Assembly: GCF_017310505.1 (NCBI RefSeq)
Contig: NZ_CP065957.1
Span: 2,170,001-2,234,000 of the forward strand
Source of the DNA: Methylacidiphilum caldifontis
GTDB taxonomy: Bacteria > Verrucomicrobiota > Verrucomicrobiia > Methylacidiphilales > Methylacidiphilaceae
Length of the DNA: 64,000 bases
Direction: 5' to 3'
In this document: positions 7,286 to 14,978 of the stretch, piece after piece
Layout of the letters: each line of letters begins with the position of its first letter
Position numbering within the stretch: position 1 is the stretch's first letter
Made by a program: the position numbers and the translations under genes
The notes under the pieces: model-generated
What the model was told of the DNA's origin: nothing
Seen by the model: the letters and a program-made list of their open reading frames with translations, nothing else
The model's database searches: none

Positions 7286-9133
7286 ATGCAAGAGCTTAAA
7301 AAGATTATAATCTTCTCTATTCCCTTTTTAAAAAGACGCATGCCCTTGATATTCTCTGGATTGATTGCGGGTTTCTTGTTTGGAGCCTTTAATGGAGCCT
7401 ATCTTTTTATCCTTAAGGCGGCTATCGATAATTTTTCTTCACCGCCACCGCAGGCCACAGCGTCTTCGGTTAGTCCTTCAAAAAAATATTTTTACCAACA
7501 GGCTATGGATGAACTGGGAAGATGGCTTCCCAAAGCTAAAGAACCTCTTGATTGGAAAAGGATTTGTGGGGGTATTTTCATTTTGCCCTTAATCGCTCTG
7601 GTACGAGGTGCATTAAGGCTACTTAATTCTTATTTTATGACACTTGCAGCGGCAAAAATTGTTGCCGATCTCCAGACAGCCATATTGTCCAAGTTACACT
7701 CTCTTTCCATCGATTTTTTCCATAAATCAACCACGGGTGATCTAGCGATTCGTATTTTGAATGACACTAAAGCCTTTTACGATTCGGTGAGTGTCCTTTT
7801 TACAGATGTAGCAAAAGATCCGATTACCATAGCGGCCATTCTTTTTTCCTGTGCGCTTATCGATTGGAGGCTAACCATTCTTGCTATTCTTCTTGTTCCT
7901 GGATGTATCATTCCAGCTGTAAGTTTGGCAAAAAAGGCTAGAGAAGCATCGATGGGAATCATATCCTCTTCAGTGGCACAGAGTAATTTGCTCTTTGAAT
8001 CCTTGTCTGGTATTCATGTCATTAAAGCCTTTTGTCTTGAAAAGAAAAATATTGAGACCTTTAGGCACCAGGCCAACGAATTAGCCAAGCATGCGGCAAA
8101 GATGTCCATAGCGGGCTCCATGGTCAGCCCAATCATAGATATTGTAGCTAGCCTAGCTCTGTCATTATTAATCCTCTGTGTGATATGGCAAAATATTAGC
8201 ATCGCCAATATGGCGGCGATAGCTAACGGAGCGATTCTCTTTTTTGCACCAATCAAAAGGTTAGCCGATGCCAATGTGAAAATCCAGGAAGGGGCTTTAA
8301 GTGCAAGGCGGCTTACGGATTTACTCGATACCCAATCGACAGTCACTGAAAGACCTGGAGCAAAACCGATTAAAACATTCAAAAAGCAGATTGAATTTTC
8401 GAACGTCTCTTTTAGTTATGGAAATGAGCTGGTCATCAAAAATCTTTCTTTTGTTATTCCGAAAGGGAAAAAAGTAGGGATAGCCGGTAGAAGCGGAGCG
8501 GGAAAAACGACACTGACAAGCCTGCTTTTCCGGTTTTATGATCCGGTTTCTGGTGCCATTTTGATCGATGGAGAAGATCTAAGAGATCTTAAGATAGCAG
8601 ACCTGAGAAATCTGTTTTCCCTTGTGAGTCAAGATGTTGTTATTTTTAATCGCTCTATTGCCGAAAACATTGCTGTAGGAAGATCGGGAGCTACGCGCCA
8701 AGAAATTGAACAAGCAGCCAAGTTGGCAGGAGCAGCTGAATTTATCGAAAAATTGCCTCAAGGATACGATACCTTCATTGGTGAAAGAGGGGTTAAGCTT
8801 TCTGGAGGACAAAGACAGCGGTTATCTATAGCCAGGGCATTTATTCGGAATAGCCCTGTGATTATCCTTGATGAGGCCACATCGAGCCTCGACTCTCACA
8901 GTGAATCCATTGTGCAACAAGCGATTTATGAGTTGGAAAAAGGTAAAACCGTACTCATTATTGCCCACCGGCTTTCCACGCTCGCCGATTGCGATGAAAT
9001 TCTTGTTATCGATCGAGGTCAAATTGTCCAGAGAGGGACCTTTGGAGAATTGATCACCCAAGAAGGGTTGTTTAAATCTATGGCTATTCATCAAGGCATT
9101 GTGAACAACTCGGTTGAGGGAATCCCATCTTGA
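7286..9133 (+). CDS. ABC exporter, fused permease-ATPase (MsbA-like)
   Basis: A 615-residue half-transporter. Residues 1-340 form the membrane domain with about six hydrophobic segments; a short Ser/Pro/Gln-rich loop near residues 50-65 follows the first. The ATPase domain (about 360-600) has Walker A GRSGAGKTT near 404, Q-loop VSQD near 450, signature LSGGQRQR near 505, Walker B VIILDEATSSLD near 527 and H-loop AHRLST near 560. Such exporters act as homodimers in the inner membrane, flipping lipid A-core, lipids or drugs. The lipid-flippase (MsbA) reading is likely but not proven, since no lipid A gene is adjacent. It closes the group that starts at 4009. Confidence 0.92.
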   Translation: MQELKKIIIFSIPFLKRRMPLIFSGLIAGFLFGAFNGAYLFILKAAIDNFSSPPPQATASSVSPSKKYFYQQAMDELGRWLPKAKEPLDWKRICGGIFILPLIALVRGALRLLNSYFMTLAAAKIVADLQTAILSKLHSLSIDFFHKSTTGDLAIRILNDTKAFYDSVSVLFTDVAKDPITIAAILFSCALIDWRLTILAILLVPGCIIPAVSLAKKAREASMGIISSSVAQSNLLFESLSGIHVIKAFCLEKKNIETFRHQANELAKHAAKMSIAGSMVSPIIDIVASLALSLLILCVIWQNISIANMAAIANGAILFFAPIKRLADANVKIQEGALSARRLTDLLDTQSTVTERPGAKPIKTFKKQIEFSNVSFSYGNELVIKNLSFVIPKGKKVGIAGRSGAGKTTLTSLLFRFYDPVSGAILIDGEDLRDLKIADLRNLFSLVSQDVVIFNRSIAENIAVGRSGATRQEIEQAAKLAGAAEFIEKLPQGYDTFIGERGVKLSGGQRQRLSIARAFIRNSPVIILDEATSSLDSHSESIVQQAIYELEKGKTVLIIAHRLSTLADCDEILVIDRGQIVQRGTFGELITQEGLFKSMAIHQGIVNNSVEGIPS

Positions 9134-9142
9134 ATATTTTTT

Positions 9143-10015
9143 GTGAAGTTGTCGGTGCCACTCAATGAAAATTTTATTTTGGGCATTTTTTTCCCCTTAA
9201 TGAAAATATTCCCAGCTTTTGAGAATCGGTTTTTAAGGTTTGTGAAAAGTAGCCATTTAATTCAAAAAACAGGGGCTACTTACTGGGTAGAAAAAGAAAA
9301 GATTTTTTTCCGGTCTTTTCGTTGGTGTAACGCTTCAAGGACGCGTGTTTTTCTTTTTTTTATTTTTGGATTTCTTTTTCAACCGGCGTTTGCTTGGGAT
9401 TTGCAAAAGACAGTTAATCAAGCGGCAACGATCATCCGGAGGTTTAAGCAGATGCCAGAAAAATCCATTCCTCAATCTGTTTTTAGGGATGCTAAGGGTT
9501 TTGCTATTTTGACGGTGATTAAGGCTGGATTTATTTTTAGTGGCAGAGGAGGAACAGGATTAGTTGTAGCAAGAACCTCCAAAGGATGGTCTGGCCCTTC
9601 AGCCATATCGGTTGGAGGAGTCGGTTTTGGATTTCAAATTGGAGTAAATGCAACAGAGTTTATTCTTGTACTTAATACCCCTGAAGCGGTGGAAGCCTTT
9701 GCTAAAGGAGGAAATTTTAATATTGGAGGAAGCATTAGTGCAACCGCAGGTCCTATTGGTAGAACGGCTGAAGCGGGTGTAATGCCAATGGCTGCCATTT
9801 ATACTTATAGCCAAAGCCAAGGCATTTTTGGAGGAATATCTATAGAGGGTACAGCGATTGTCGAGGCTCCCGATACAAATAGAGAATATTATAATAGGGA
9901 AGTCAGTCCTTCGGAGATCCTCTCTGGAAACATTAAACCTCCTCCGGGTGCAAAAATACTCATTAATGCTTTAGAAGCACCCTATAAACAGGAAGAAGAG
10001 ATTGACGAAAAGTAG
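9143..10015 (+). CDS. SYLF (YSC84) domain lipid-binding protein
   Basis: The C-terminal 190 residues form a SYLF/YSC84 domain: IPQSVFRDAKGFAILTVIK, FSGRGGTGLVVAR, WSGPSAISVGGVGFGFQIG, EFILVLNTPEAV and the Gly-rich GGSISATAGPIG. Bacterial members are exported proteins thought to bind lipids. A signal-like hydrophobic stretch (FLFFIFGFLFQPAFA) sits near residues 70-85, far from the GTG at 9143, and none of the in-frame starts (GTG 9143, ATG 9200, GTG near 9241) has a good ribosome site. The true start is therefore unsure and the protein may be about 220-290 residues. It follows the ABC exporter by 9 bases and is probably in the same transcript. The end is acidic and Lys-rich. Confidence 0.85.
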   Translation: MKLSVPLNENFILGIFFPLMKIFPAFENRFLRFVKSSHLIQKTGATYWVEKEKIFFRSFRWCNASRTRVFLFFIFGFLFQPAFAWDLQKTVNQAATIIRRFKQMPEKSIPQSVFRDAKGFAILTVIKAGFIFSGRGGTGLVVARTSKGWSGPSAISVGGVGFGFQIGVNATEFILVLNTPEAVEAFAKGGNFNIGGSISATAGPIGRTAEAGVMPMAAIYTYSQSQGIFGGISIEGTAIVEAPDTNREYYNREVSPSEILSGNIKPPPGAKILINALEAPYKQEEEIDEK

Positions 10016-10456
10016 AAAAAATATATAAAGAACAACATCGGCTCTTGTTCTTTAGAGGCCTGATTAGAGATAAAAACAAGAATGGGAGAACATCAGCTGG
10101 AATGACTTGAGGGAATGGCAGAAGAAAGTTAACCGCAAGCCTGCCCTGAACCAAAATACAAAGACTCTGTGGCCAGATCCTGTTTCTGCCAGTGGGAAAC
10201 CATACGCAAAGCAATAAATTTACCCATGGCTGAATAACTTTGGAGGCATAGTTTTAGGAACAGCTGCGGATTGCCTAAGGGTTTTTTTTAAGAGACGTAA
10301 TGATTTTCCCTAGGAACGAAAACTATTTTTTAATTAGGGTATATTTTTTAGGCTTAAAGAATTTTGCAATTGTTTTTTCTTTGGAATTTCTGTTTATTAG
10401 TCTAGATATTAAAATTTTTTTCATTTTAACCTATTATATTCATCGAAAGGAGAAAG
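10016..10456 (+). other. Gene-free stretch of about 440 bases before the copper cassette
   Basis: No convincing gene is visible. Near the left end is an inverted repeat (10027-10053). The central part (10060-10260) is less AT-rich than usual spacer and could hold an RNA or a gene remnant, but I recognise no known RNA. The last 150 bases are very AT-rich and probably contain the promoter for the gene at 10457, which has a strong AAAGGAG ribosome site. Confidence 0.4.
10027..10053 (+). terminator. Inverted repeat after the SYLF gene
   Basis: AAAGAACAA (10027-10035) is perfectly complementary to TTGTTCTTT (10045-10053), with a 9-base loop. It starts 11 bases after the stop codon, where a terminator is expected. 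No T-run follows on the plus strand, so it may be a weak terminator or an mRNA 3' stabiliser. Confidence 0.45.
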
Positions 10457-11137
10457 ATGGAGATATTTATGTTTCCTATATCAAGAGCAGAGTGTAAAAA
10501 CAATCAATCTTTTCAACCTCAAGAAAGAAAAAAAGGGGTGAGAACTCATTTTATTTTTATGTCTATTAAAAAGTTAGCTGTATTTATTTTTCTTTTAGCA
10601 AGTTTTCCTCTCCTCTGTTTTGGGCATGGGGGTAGTGATAATGGGGGAATGGAATGTGGAATACTTTCCCAGGGAGGTTATGCCATACATCTTGATGTTT
10701 ATGTTTATGGTCGGATGGGACAATTTAAGACCTACTGTCAAAATATCCCCAATACGGGGAAAATGACCATGGTCTTTGACCTGATAACCCCGGATTTAAA
10801 GAGTATCCCTCTGGATGTCAAGGTCATAGATCTTGCGACGGGCAAATCGATCTTGGAAGTTCCGCCCAAGCTCTATTCTACGGGCGTGGCTTCGATCGAT
10901 GTCAATTTTGAAAAGACAGGCAAGTATATGACTAATATTACCTTGGTTAAAGGAGATGGCTCTAATCCAATGGTTTTCAAGTTCCCGATTAATGTGGGAC
11001 TTTCGAGTTTCTTGACGAGTCCAACGGCCATCATTGTCATGGTTCTTGGAGGAGTAGTTGTTGGCTTGGGTATTTTTGTTTTCCTTTCCAGAAAGAAAAA
11101 GGTCACCCCATCACCTATTGCTTCAAGTAAAGCTTGA
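10457..11137 (+). CDS. Periplasmic domain protein with C-terminal membrane anchor, putative copper-related
   Basis: A 226-residue protein. The ATG at 10457 has an excellent AAAGGAG ribosome site 5 bases upstream, but the signal-like helix (KLAVFIFLLASFPLLCFG) begins only at residue 37, just after an internal ATG at 10559 with no ribosome site. So either the n-region is unusually long or the inner ATG is used. The mature part starts GHGGSDNGGMECG, then forms a beta-sandwich-like domain of about 120 residues with possible metal ligands His, Met and Cys (CGILSQGGYAIHLDVYVYG, KTYCQNIPNTGKM). A membrane helix (about 190-212) and a short basic tail end the protein. It resembles FixH/YtkA-type or CopC-like periplasmic domains only in outline. 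It lies 44 bases before the multicopper oxidase gene, which suggests copper delivery; that role is inference. Confidence 0.6.
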   Translation: MEIFMFPISRAECKNNQSFQPQERKKGVRTHFIFMSIKKLAVFIFLLASFPLLCFGHGGSDNGGMECGILSQGGYAIHLDVYVYGRMGQFKTYCQNIPNTGKMTMVFDLITPDLKSIPLDVKVIDLATGKSILEVPPKLYSTGVASIDVNFEKTGKYMTNITLVKGDGSNPMVFKFPINVGLSSFLTSPTAIIVMVLGGVVVGLGIFVFLSRKKKVTPSPIASSKA

Positions 11138-11181
11138 AAAACCTGAAATATGTTATATCATGATATTAACAATAAGCCGAT

Positions 11182-12834
11182 ATGAATGGTTTTTTTAGAT
11201 TCATTAATTTACAAACCGCAAAGGGTAAAACTAAGCTTTCTTATCTTTTGGGCTTTCTTTTGCTTTTTCTTGTGGGGGCTTTGTTTTTATGGTTCAAAGG
11301 TGCTAAGCCTAAGTATGATTTTTCTGTTGATCCCGATCAATACCCTATGGTTAAAGAAACCGAGACGGTTTATTTAAAAAATGGGGATAATTATGCGATA
11401 ACTGCTCAGAAACTTCAGGCCAAGATAGGCAATGCACAGATTAAAATGCTTGGCTACAATGGATCTGTTCCCGGTCCCTTTATTTGGGTTCATCAGGGGG
11501 ATGAAATTACCCTTGAATTTAAAAATTTAACCGGATTGCCTTCTACTATCCATCACCATGGAGTTAGAGTGGATAATCGCTATGATGGGGTGCCTGAGGT
11601 CACTCAGCCTGTAGTTCCAAGCGGTAAGAGCTTTACGTATAAACTGAAGTTTGATGACCCAGGAGTTTATTGGTATCACCCTCATTATAGGGATGACTAT
11701 GCTCAGGAACTTGGGCTGTATGGGAATTATATTGTTATTCCAAAAGATCCTAATTATTGGGCTCCTGTAAATAGAGAAATTCCTCTTATATTGACGGATA
11801 TTCTCATCAAAGATGGGAAGCTTCCCGAATACTATCAAGATTATTCAAATTTTGTTTTCATGGGAAGGTATGGGAATACGTTTCTCATCAATGGCCAGCA
11901 AAAACCCACTATAGATATACAAAAGGGCGAAGTCGTTCGATTCTACTTGACCAATACATCGAGTGTAAGGCCTTTTCGTGTCTTTGTTCCCGGCATAAAG
12001 ATGAAGCTAGTGGGAGGAGATAATGGCCGGGTTGAAAAAGAACAATACGTTGATACTTTGACAATCGCTCCGTCGGAAAGACAAATTGTGGAGATGTATT
12101 TTCCTGTTGCAGGTGATTACAAATTGACTCATCATGCCGTTGATCCTCTTGTCGGTGCCCGGACTTATGAATTGGCTACATTTCATGTTGGGGACAAAGC
12201 GGTAAGTGTTTCTTATGAAAAAGAATTTCAACAATTAAGGGAGAATAAAGAAGTTATTGATGAAATTGAACCTTTGGTTTCCAAGTATAAATCAGCAAGG
12301 CCGGATCGGACGATCCGTCTCTCGGTAGCGGTCTCTAAAAAAGAGGCTTCCCGTTTTTCGGAACCCGGCAGTTCTACACCTACTCAATCTTCAGCTTTTC
12401 CAGGTCTAATAACCATACTTGCAAAAACAGGAGCTAAAGTGGAATGGGAAGATCACATGTATCTGCAGAATAAAATGTCAACTTCCAAAGAAATTACCTG
12501 GCAGATTACTGACCTAGGGACCATGAAAACCAATGGGGCGATCATGGATTGGAATTATAAGCGGGGTAGCTACATAAAGGTGCGGATTATCAATGATATT
12601 CATTCGCTCCATCCTATGCAGCATCCGATGCATTTCCATGGAAATAGGTTTCTGGTCCTTGCGGTTAATGATGTTGAAGAGACCAACCATGTTTGGAAAG
12701 ATACTTTTATGGTGGGCGCAGGAGATGTCGTGGATATCCTTTTAGAATTATCCAACCCTGGAAAATGGATGTCTCATTGCCATATCCTTGAACATCTTCA
12801 CAGTGGAATGATGTTCATGTATTCTGTGGATTAA
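11182..12834 (+). CDS. Membrane-anchored multicopper oxidase
   Basis: A 550-residue protein with one N-terminal membrane helix (about 20-38) and three cupredoxin domains. Copper-ligand motifs are all present: TIHHHG near 122, WYHPH near 166, HPMHFHG near 482 and SHCHILEHLHSGMM near 531. The last includes the type-1 Cys, two His and the axial Met. The first domain carries GYNGSVPGPF, typical of CueO/laccase-like enzymes. Such enzymes oxidise Cu(I), Fe(II), Mn(II) or phenols while reducing oxygen to water in the periplasm. A pre-C-terminal linker (about 355-410) is Ser/Pro/Lys-rich. With the Met/His-rich and DUF3347 genes downstream, a copper detoxification or loading role is likely. It could also serve as a laccase; the sequence does not decide. 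Confidence 0.9.
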   Translation: MNGFFRFINLQTAKGKTKLSYLLGFLLLFLVGALFLWFKGAKPKYDFSVDPDQYPMVKETETVYLKNGDNYAITAQKLQAKIGNAQIKMLGYNGSVPGPFIWVHQGDEITLEFKNLTGLPSTIHHHGVRVDNRYDGVPEVTQPVVPSGKSFTYKLKFDDPGVYWYHPHYRDDYAQELGLYGNYIVIPKDPNYWAPVNREIPLILTDILIKDGKLPEYYQDYSNFVFMGRYGNTFLINGQQKPTIDIQKGEVVRFYLTNTSSVRPFRVFVPGIKMKLVGGDNGRVEKEQYVDTLTIAPSERQIVEMYFPVAGDYKLTHHAVDPLVGARTYELATFHVGDKAVSVSYEKEFQQLRENKEVIDEIEPLVSKYKSARPDRTIRLSVAVSKKEASRFSEPGSSTPTQSSAFPGLITILAKTGAKVEWEDHMYLQNKMSTSKEITWQITDLGTMKTNGAIMDWNYKRGSYIKVRIINDIHSLHPMQHPMHFHGNRFLVLAVNDVEETNHVWKDTFMVGAGDVVDILLELSNPGKWMSHCHILEHLHSGMMFMYSVD

Positions 12835-12874
12835 AAAAAAGCACAGAATTTTAATCTTAATTAGGAATTTAACT

Positions 12875-13273
12875 ATGAAAAGTAGGTCCCTTTTAAAGTC
12901 GGCTTTCCTTTTGATTTTCCTATCGGGGATAGCTTTATTTAGCCCGTCTTTACATGCTCAGCATGAAAAACATAAAGGAATGGAAAGCGACAAGCAATCC
13001 GTCGAAGAAAAGGATGAGCATGAAGGCCATAAAATGGGAGGAATGGAACATGGGATGATGGGACATGGGATGGGTGGTCATGGAATGATGGGAGGCGCTA
13101 AGGGATCTTGCTGTGGAGAAGCTGATAATTTCGATCAGATTCTAAAAGAAGTGGAGGAAGCCAAAAATCCTAAGGCTACAGCAAGAAAATTAAGAATGAA
13201 AGCGGATCTGATGAAAGCCATTGCCGACGTCTATGAAAAATATGCAAAAGAGCTTGAATCTTCTCATCCCTGA
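12875..13273 (+). CDS. Small exported Met/His-rich protein, probable copper binder
   Basis: A 132-residue protein with a clear signal peptide (cleavage probably after LHA near residue 28). The middle (about 45-85) is packed with His, Met and Gly (GHKMGGMEHGMMGHGM and following), then a Cys pair in GSCCGE near 83. The C-terminal 45 residues are a charged helix (ATARKLRMKADLMKAIADVYEKY). Met/His clusters of this kind bind Cu(I) and Cu(II) in CopA/PcoA/CusF-type periplasmic proteins. It starts 40 bases after the multicopper oxidase and precedes a DUF3347 gene, so a periplasmic copper buffer is the natural reading. No exact family is assigned. Confidence 0.75.
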   Translation: MKSRSLLKSAFLLIFLSGIALFSPSLHAQHEKHKGMESDKQSVEEKDEHEGHKMGGMEHGMMGHGMGGHGMMGGAKGSCCGEADNFDQILKEVEEAKNPKATARKLRMKADLMKAIADVYEKYAKELESSHP

Positions 13274-13321
13274 GTTTTAATAGAGATCAGTCGGTGTTAT
13301 TGTATCCTAGAATAGAAAATT

Positions 13322-13783
13322 ATGAAAAAATTCTCCCAATACCTTACTCTTATTGTTTTTCTAGGCGTGGTTTTCCCTTTATTTGCTGAAGGTTCAACTC
13401 CTGTATTGGATTCTGTACTCCAAGAATATTTTAAAATTGGCAAGCTCCTTTCAGATGATTCTCTTAAAGGACTATCTCAAATAGCAACAACTATGGGAGA
13501 TATTGTTCAGAAAAATACCCCCTCTTATTTTCCAGAGTCTTTGCCTGGAAAAATAAAATTGCTTGCTCAAGCCAAAGATCTTGATTCAGCAAGACTCGCC
13601 TTCAAGGATATTAGTGACATTTTAATAGAGCTTTTAAGATCCAAAAAGATTAAAACGGGTAAGTATTTTGTTCTGACTTGCCCAATGGCCCAGAGCAGTT
13701 GGATTCAGCCAGATAAGGAGGTTAGAAATCCCTATTATGGGTCGGCGATGCTTCTTTGTGGAGATGTAACTGAAGAATTTTAG
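13322..13783 (+). CDS. Exported DUF3347-type protein, putative copper binding
   Basis: A 153-residue protein with a signal peptide (cleavage probably after LFA, near residue 22). The mature part matches the DUF3347 pattern seen alone or fused to CusB-like copper efflux proteins: VLQEYFKIGKLLSDDS near 32, AFKDISDILIELLRS near 100, then KYFVLTCPMAQSSWIQPDKEVRNPYYGSAMLLCG. The CPM, W and CG positions are the likely metal site. It is the last gene of the putative copper cassette; its stop overlaps by 4 bases the stop of the convergent gene. Role in copper binding follows from the family context and is otherwise untested. Confidence 0.8.
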   Translation: MKKFSQYLTLIVFLGVVFPLFAEGSTPVLDSVLQEYFKIGKLLSDDSLKGLSQIATTMGDIVQKNTPSYFPESLPGKIKLLAQAKDLDSARLAFKDISDILIELLRSKKIKTGKYFVLTCPMAQSSWIQPDKEVRNPYYGSAMLLCGDVTEEF

Positions 13784-14481
13784 CGGCTACCAAGATTCTC
13801 TTTTTTCTTTTGGGCTGTTGTTTGAGTAAAGATCTCAGGTGTGGTTTGTGCCATTTCAAAACGAACCACGGTCAGCGTTAGAGAAAGCCGATCGTAGGGA
13901 TTCAGTCGTATTTGAGGAGGAATAGAAAAGGGATGAAGGCTGCTAAAAAGGTAGTGAATTTTATCTTTTTTAGAAACGAAAACCAGTATGAGCGCTTCAT
14001 CGGTTTTTTGGGTCTTTTCAGCAAAGAGAAGGTAGCTCCTGTCAAGGGAATCGGTTTTGCCGACAAAAGCATGAATAGCATCCCGATGAAACTTTTTTTC
14101 AATTATTTTTCTCTGGTCTGCAGTCAAAGAATCAAGGACAGATTTTAACCCATTGGTAGGATCAGGAAGCTCTTCGGTAAATTCAATAGGAGAGGAAGTG
14201 GTTTGCGAGTTTTTGTCCGTTTTTTTCCCATAAATATGGGTATTTGCATGGCTTTTGGGGTATTGATTTTCTTGAGGAGATTGAGAATTGTATTGAATGG
14301 GGTTAAGAGGAGACTGGGTTTGGGCATTGGATTGTGAAGGTAGAGGATAATCGGATTGAGTCTCAAGGTTGCCATCCTGTGCAGAGAGGTTATGCTCTGA
14401 GAATGCAGAAAGACAAAAAACTACCAAAAAGAGAAAAAAGAAAATAAATGGGTTTTTCTTTCGTCTCATTTTTGGATCCAT
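13780..14481 (-). CDS. Exported protein with Gln/Ser/Asn-rich linker, unknown
   Basis: A 233-residue protein with a signal-type helix (FIFFFLFLVVFCLSAF, about residues 12-28). A linker of about 80 residues follows, rich in Gln, Ser, Asn and Pro. The C-terminal domain (about 115-225) has LTADQRKIIEKKFHRDAI and alternating beta-type segments (EALILVFVSKKDKIHYLF, LSLTLTVVRFEMAQ). I do not recognise the family. It overlaps the upstream ynbE-ydbL fusion by 16 bases, so it is very probably co-translated with the YdbH/YnbE/YdbL system; E. coli has no fourth gene like this as far as I know. The start may be ATG 14481 or ATG 14469. Confidence 0.6.
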   Translation of the reverse strand: MDPKMRRKKNPFIFFFLFLVVFCLSAFSEHNLSAQDGNLETQSDYPLPSQSNAQTQSPLNPIQYNSQSPQENQYPKSHANTHIYGKKTDKNSQTTSSPIEFTEELPDPTNGLKSVLDSLTADQRKIIEKKFHRDAIHAFVGKTDSLDRSYLLFAEKTQKTDEALILVFVSKKDKIHYLFSSLHPFSIPPQIRLNPYDRLSLTLTVVRFEMAQTTPEIFTQTTAQKKKENLGSR

Positions 14482-14978
14482 TTTCCGTTATATTCCTGAA
14501 TATACTCTCCAGGATAACTCATTTCTTGCCATTTTTTTGCATATTCTTTTTCGATCTCCTCAAGGGGCTTCCCCTGGATTTTAGCCTGGGTCATGTAGAG
14601 TTTTGTCCTATCTTCATTTTCCTCTGAAACAACTTTTTTAGCCCAATTTCTATAATTTTCTTCTTTAGGAGGGTTGATGATTTCAAGATATCCATCTCGG
14701 TTTTCTCCAATCACTCGAGCATTTTTTAAACTTTGAACTTCCCCTGAGCGCAACCTCCGTCGGTCAGCTACCTGAGGATCGAGTGTGATACGATTGGGAG
14801 ATTCTTTTTCGGTAACCACCACTCCCATATTTACATTAATTTTGACAGGCTCGGGGGTTGTGAGTTTTACGGTTGGACTACAACTATAGAGGAAGAGAGA
14901 AAGAATAAGAATTCTTTCTTTTGAGAAGCAATTTAACAATAAAGTAATTCTAAGGTTGGAAAAAAATTGTTTTTTCAC
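14466..14978 (-). CDS. YnbE-YdbL fusion lipoprotein (DUF1318)
   Basis: A 170-residue protein. Residues 23-33 form a lipoprotein signal ending LYSC, with Cys33 as the lipidation site. Directly after it comes a YnbE-like segment (SPTVKLTTPEPVKINVNMGV), as in the small E. coli outer-membrane lipoprotein YnbE. Residues about 68-168 match YdbL/DUF1318: DRRRLRSGEVQSLKNARVIGE, GYLEI, EENEDRTKLYMTQA, and the end GEYIQEYNGKWIQK. In E. coli ydbH-ynbE-ydbL are three genes; YdbH and YnbE form a bridge between the membranes implicated in phospholipid transport and YdbL modulates it. Here ynbE and ydbL appear as one chain. It overlaps the ydbH-like gene by 29 bases. Domain assignment is from motif memory. 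Confidence 0.8.
   Translation of the reverse strand: MKKQFFSNLRITLLLNCFSKERILILSLFLYSCSPTVKLTTPEPVKINVNMGVVVTEKESPNRITLDPQVADRRRLRSGEVQSLKNARVIGENRDGYLEIINPPKEENYRNWAKKVVSEENEDRTKLYMTQAKIQGKPLEEIEKEYAKKWQEMSYPGEYIQEYNGKWIQK

Noticed and set aside
10300-10497. 65-codon plus frame before the copper cassette
   Set aside because: Built of AT-rich spacer (Phe/Ile/Tyr), overlaps the start of the gene at 10457 that has a strong ribosome site.
12875-13273. Met/His/Gly repeats as a possible DNA tandem repeat
   Set aside because: The repeats are at protein level with varied codons and no exact DNA period; treated as a metal-binding tract.
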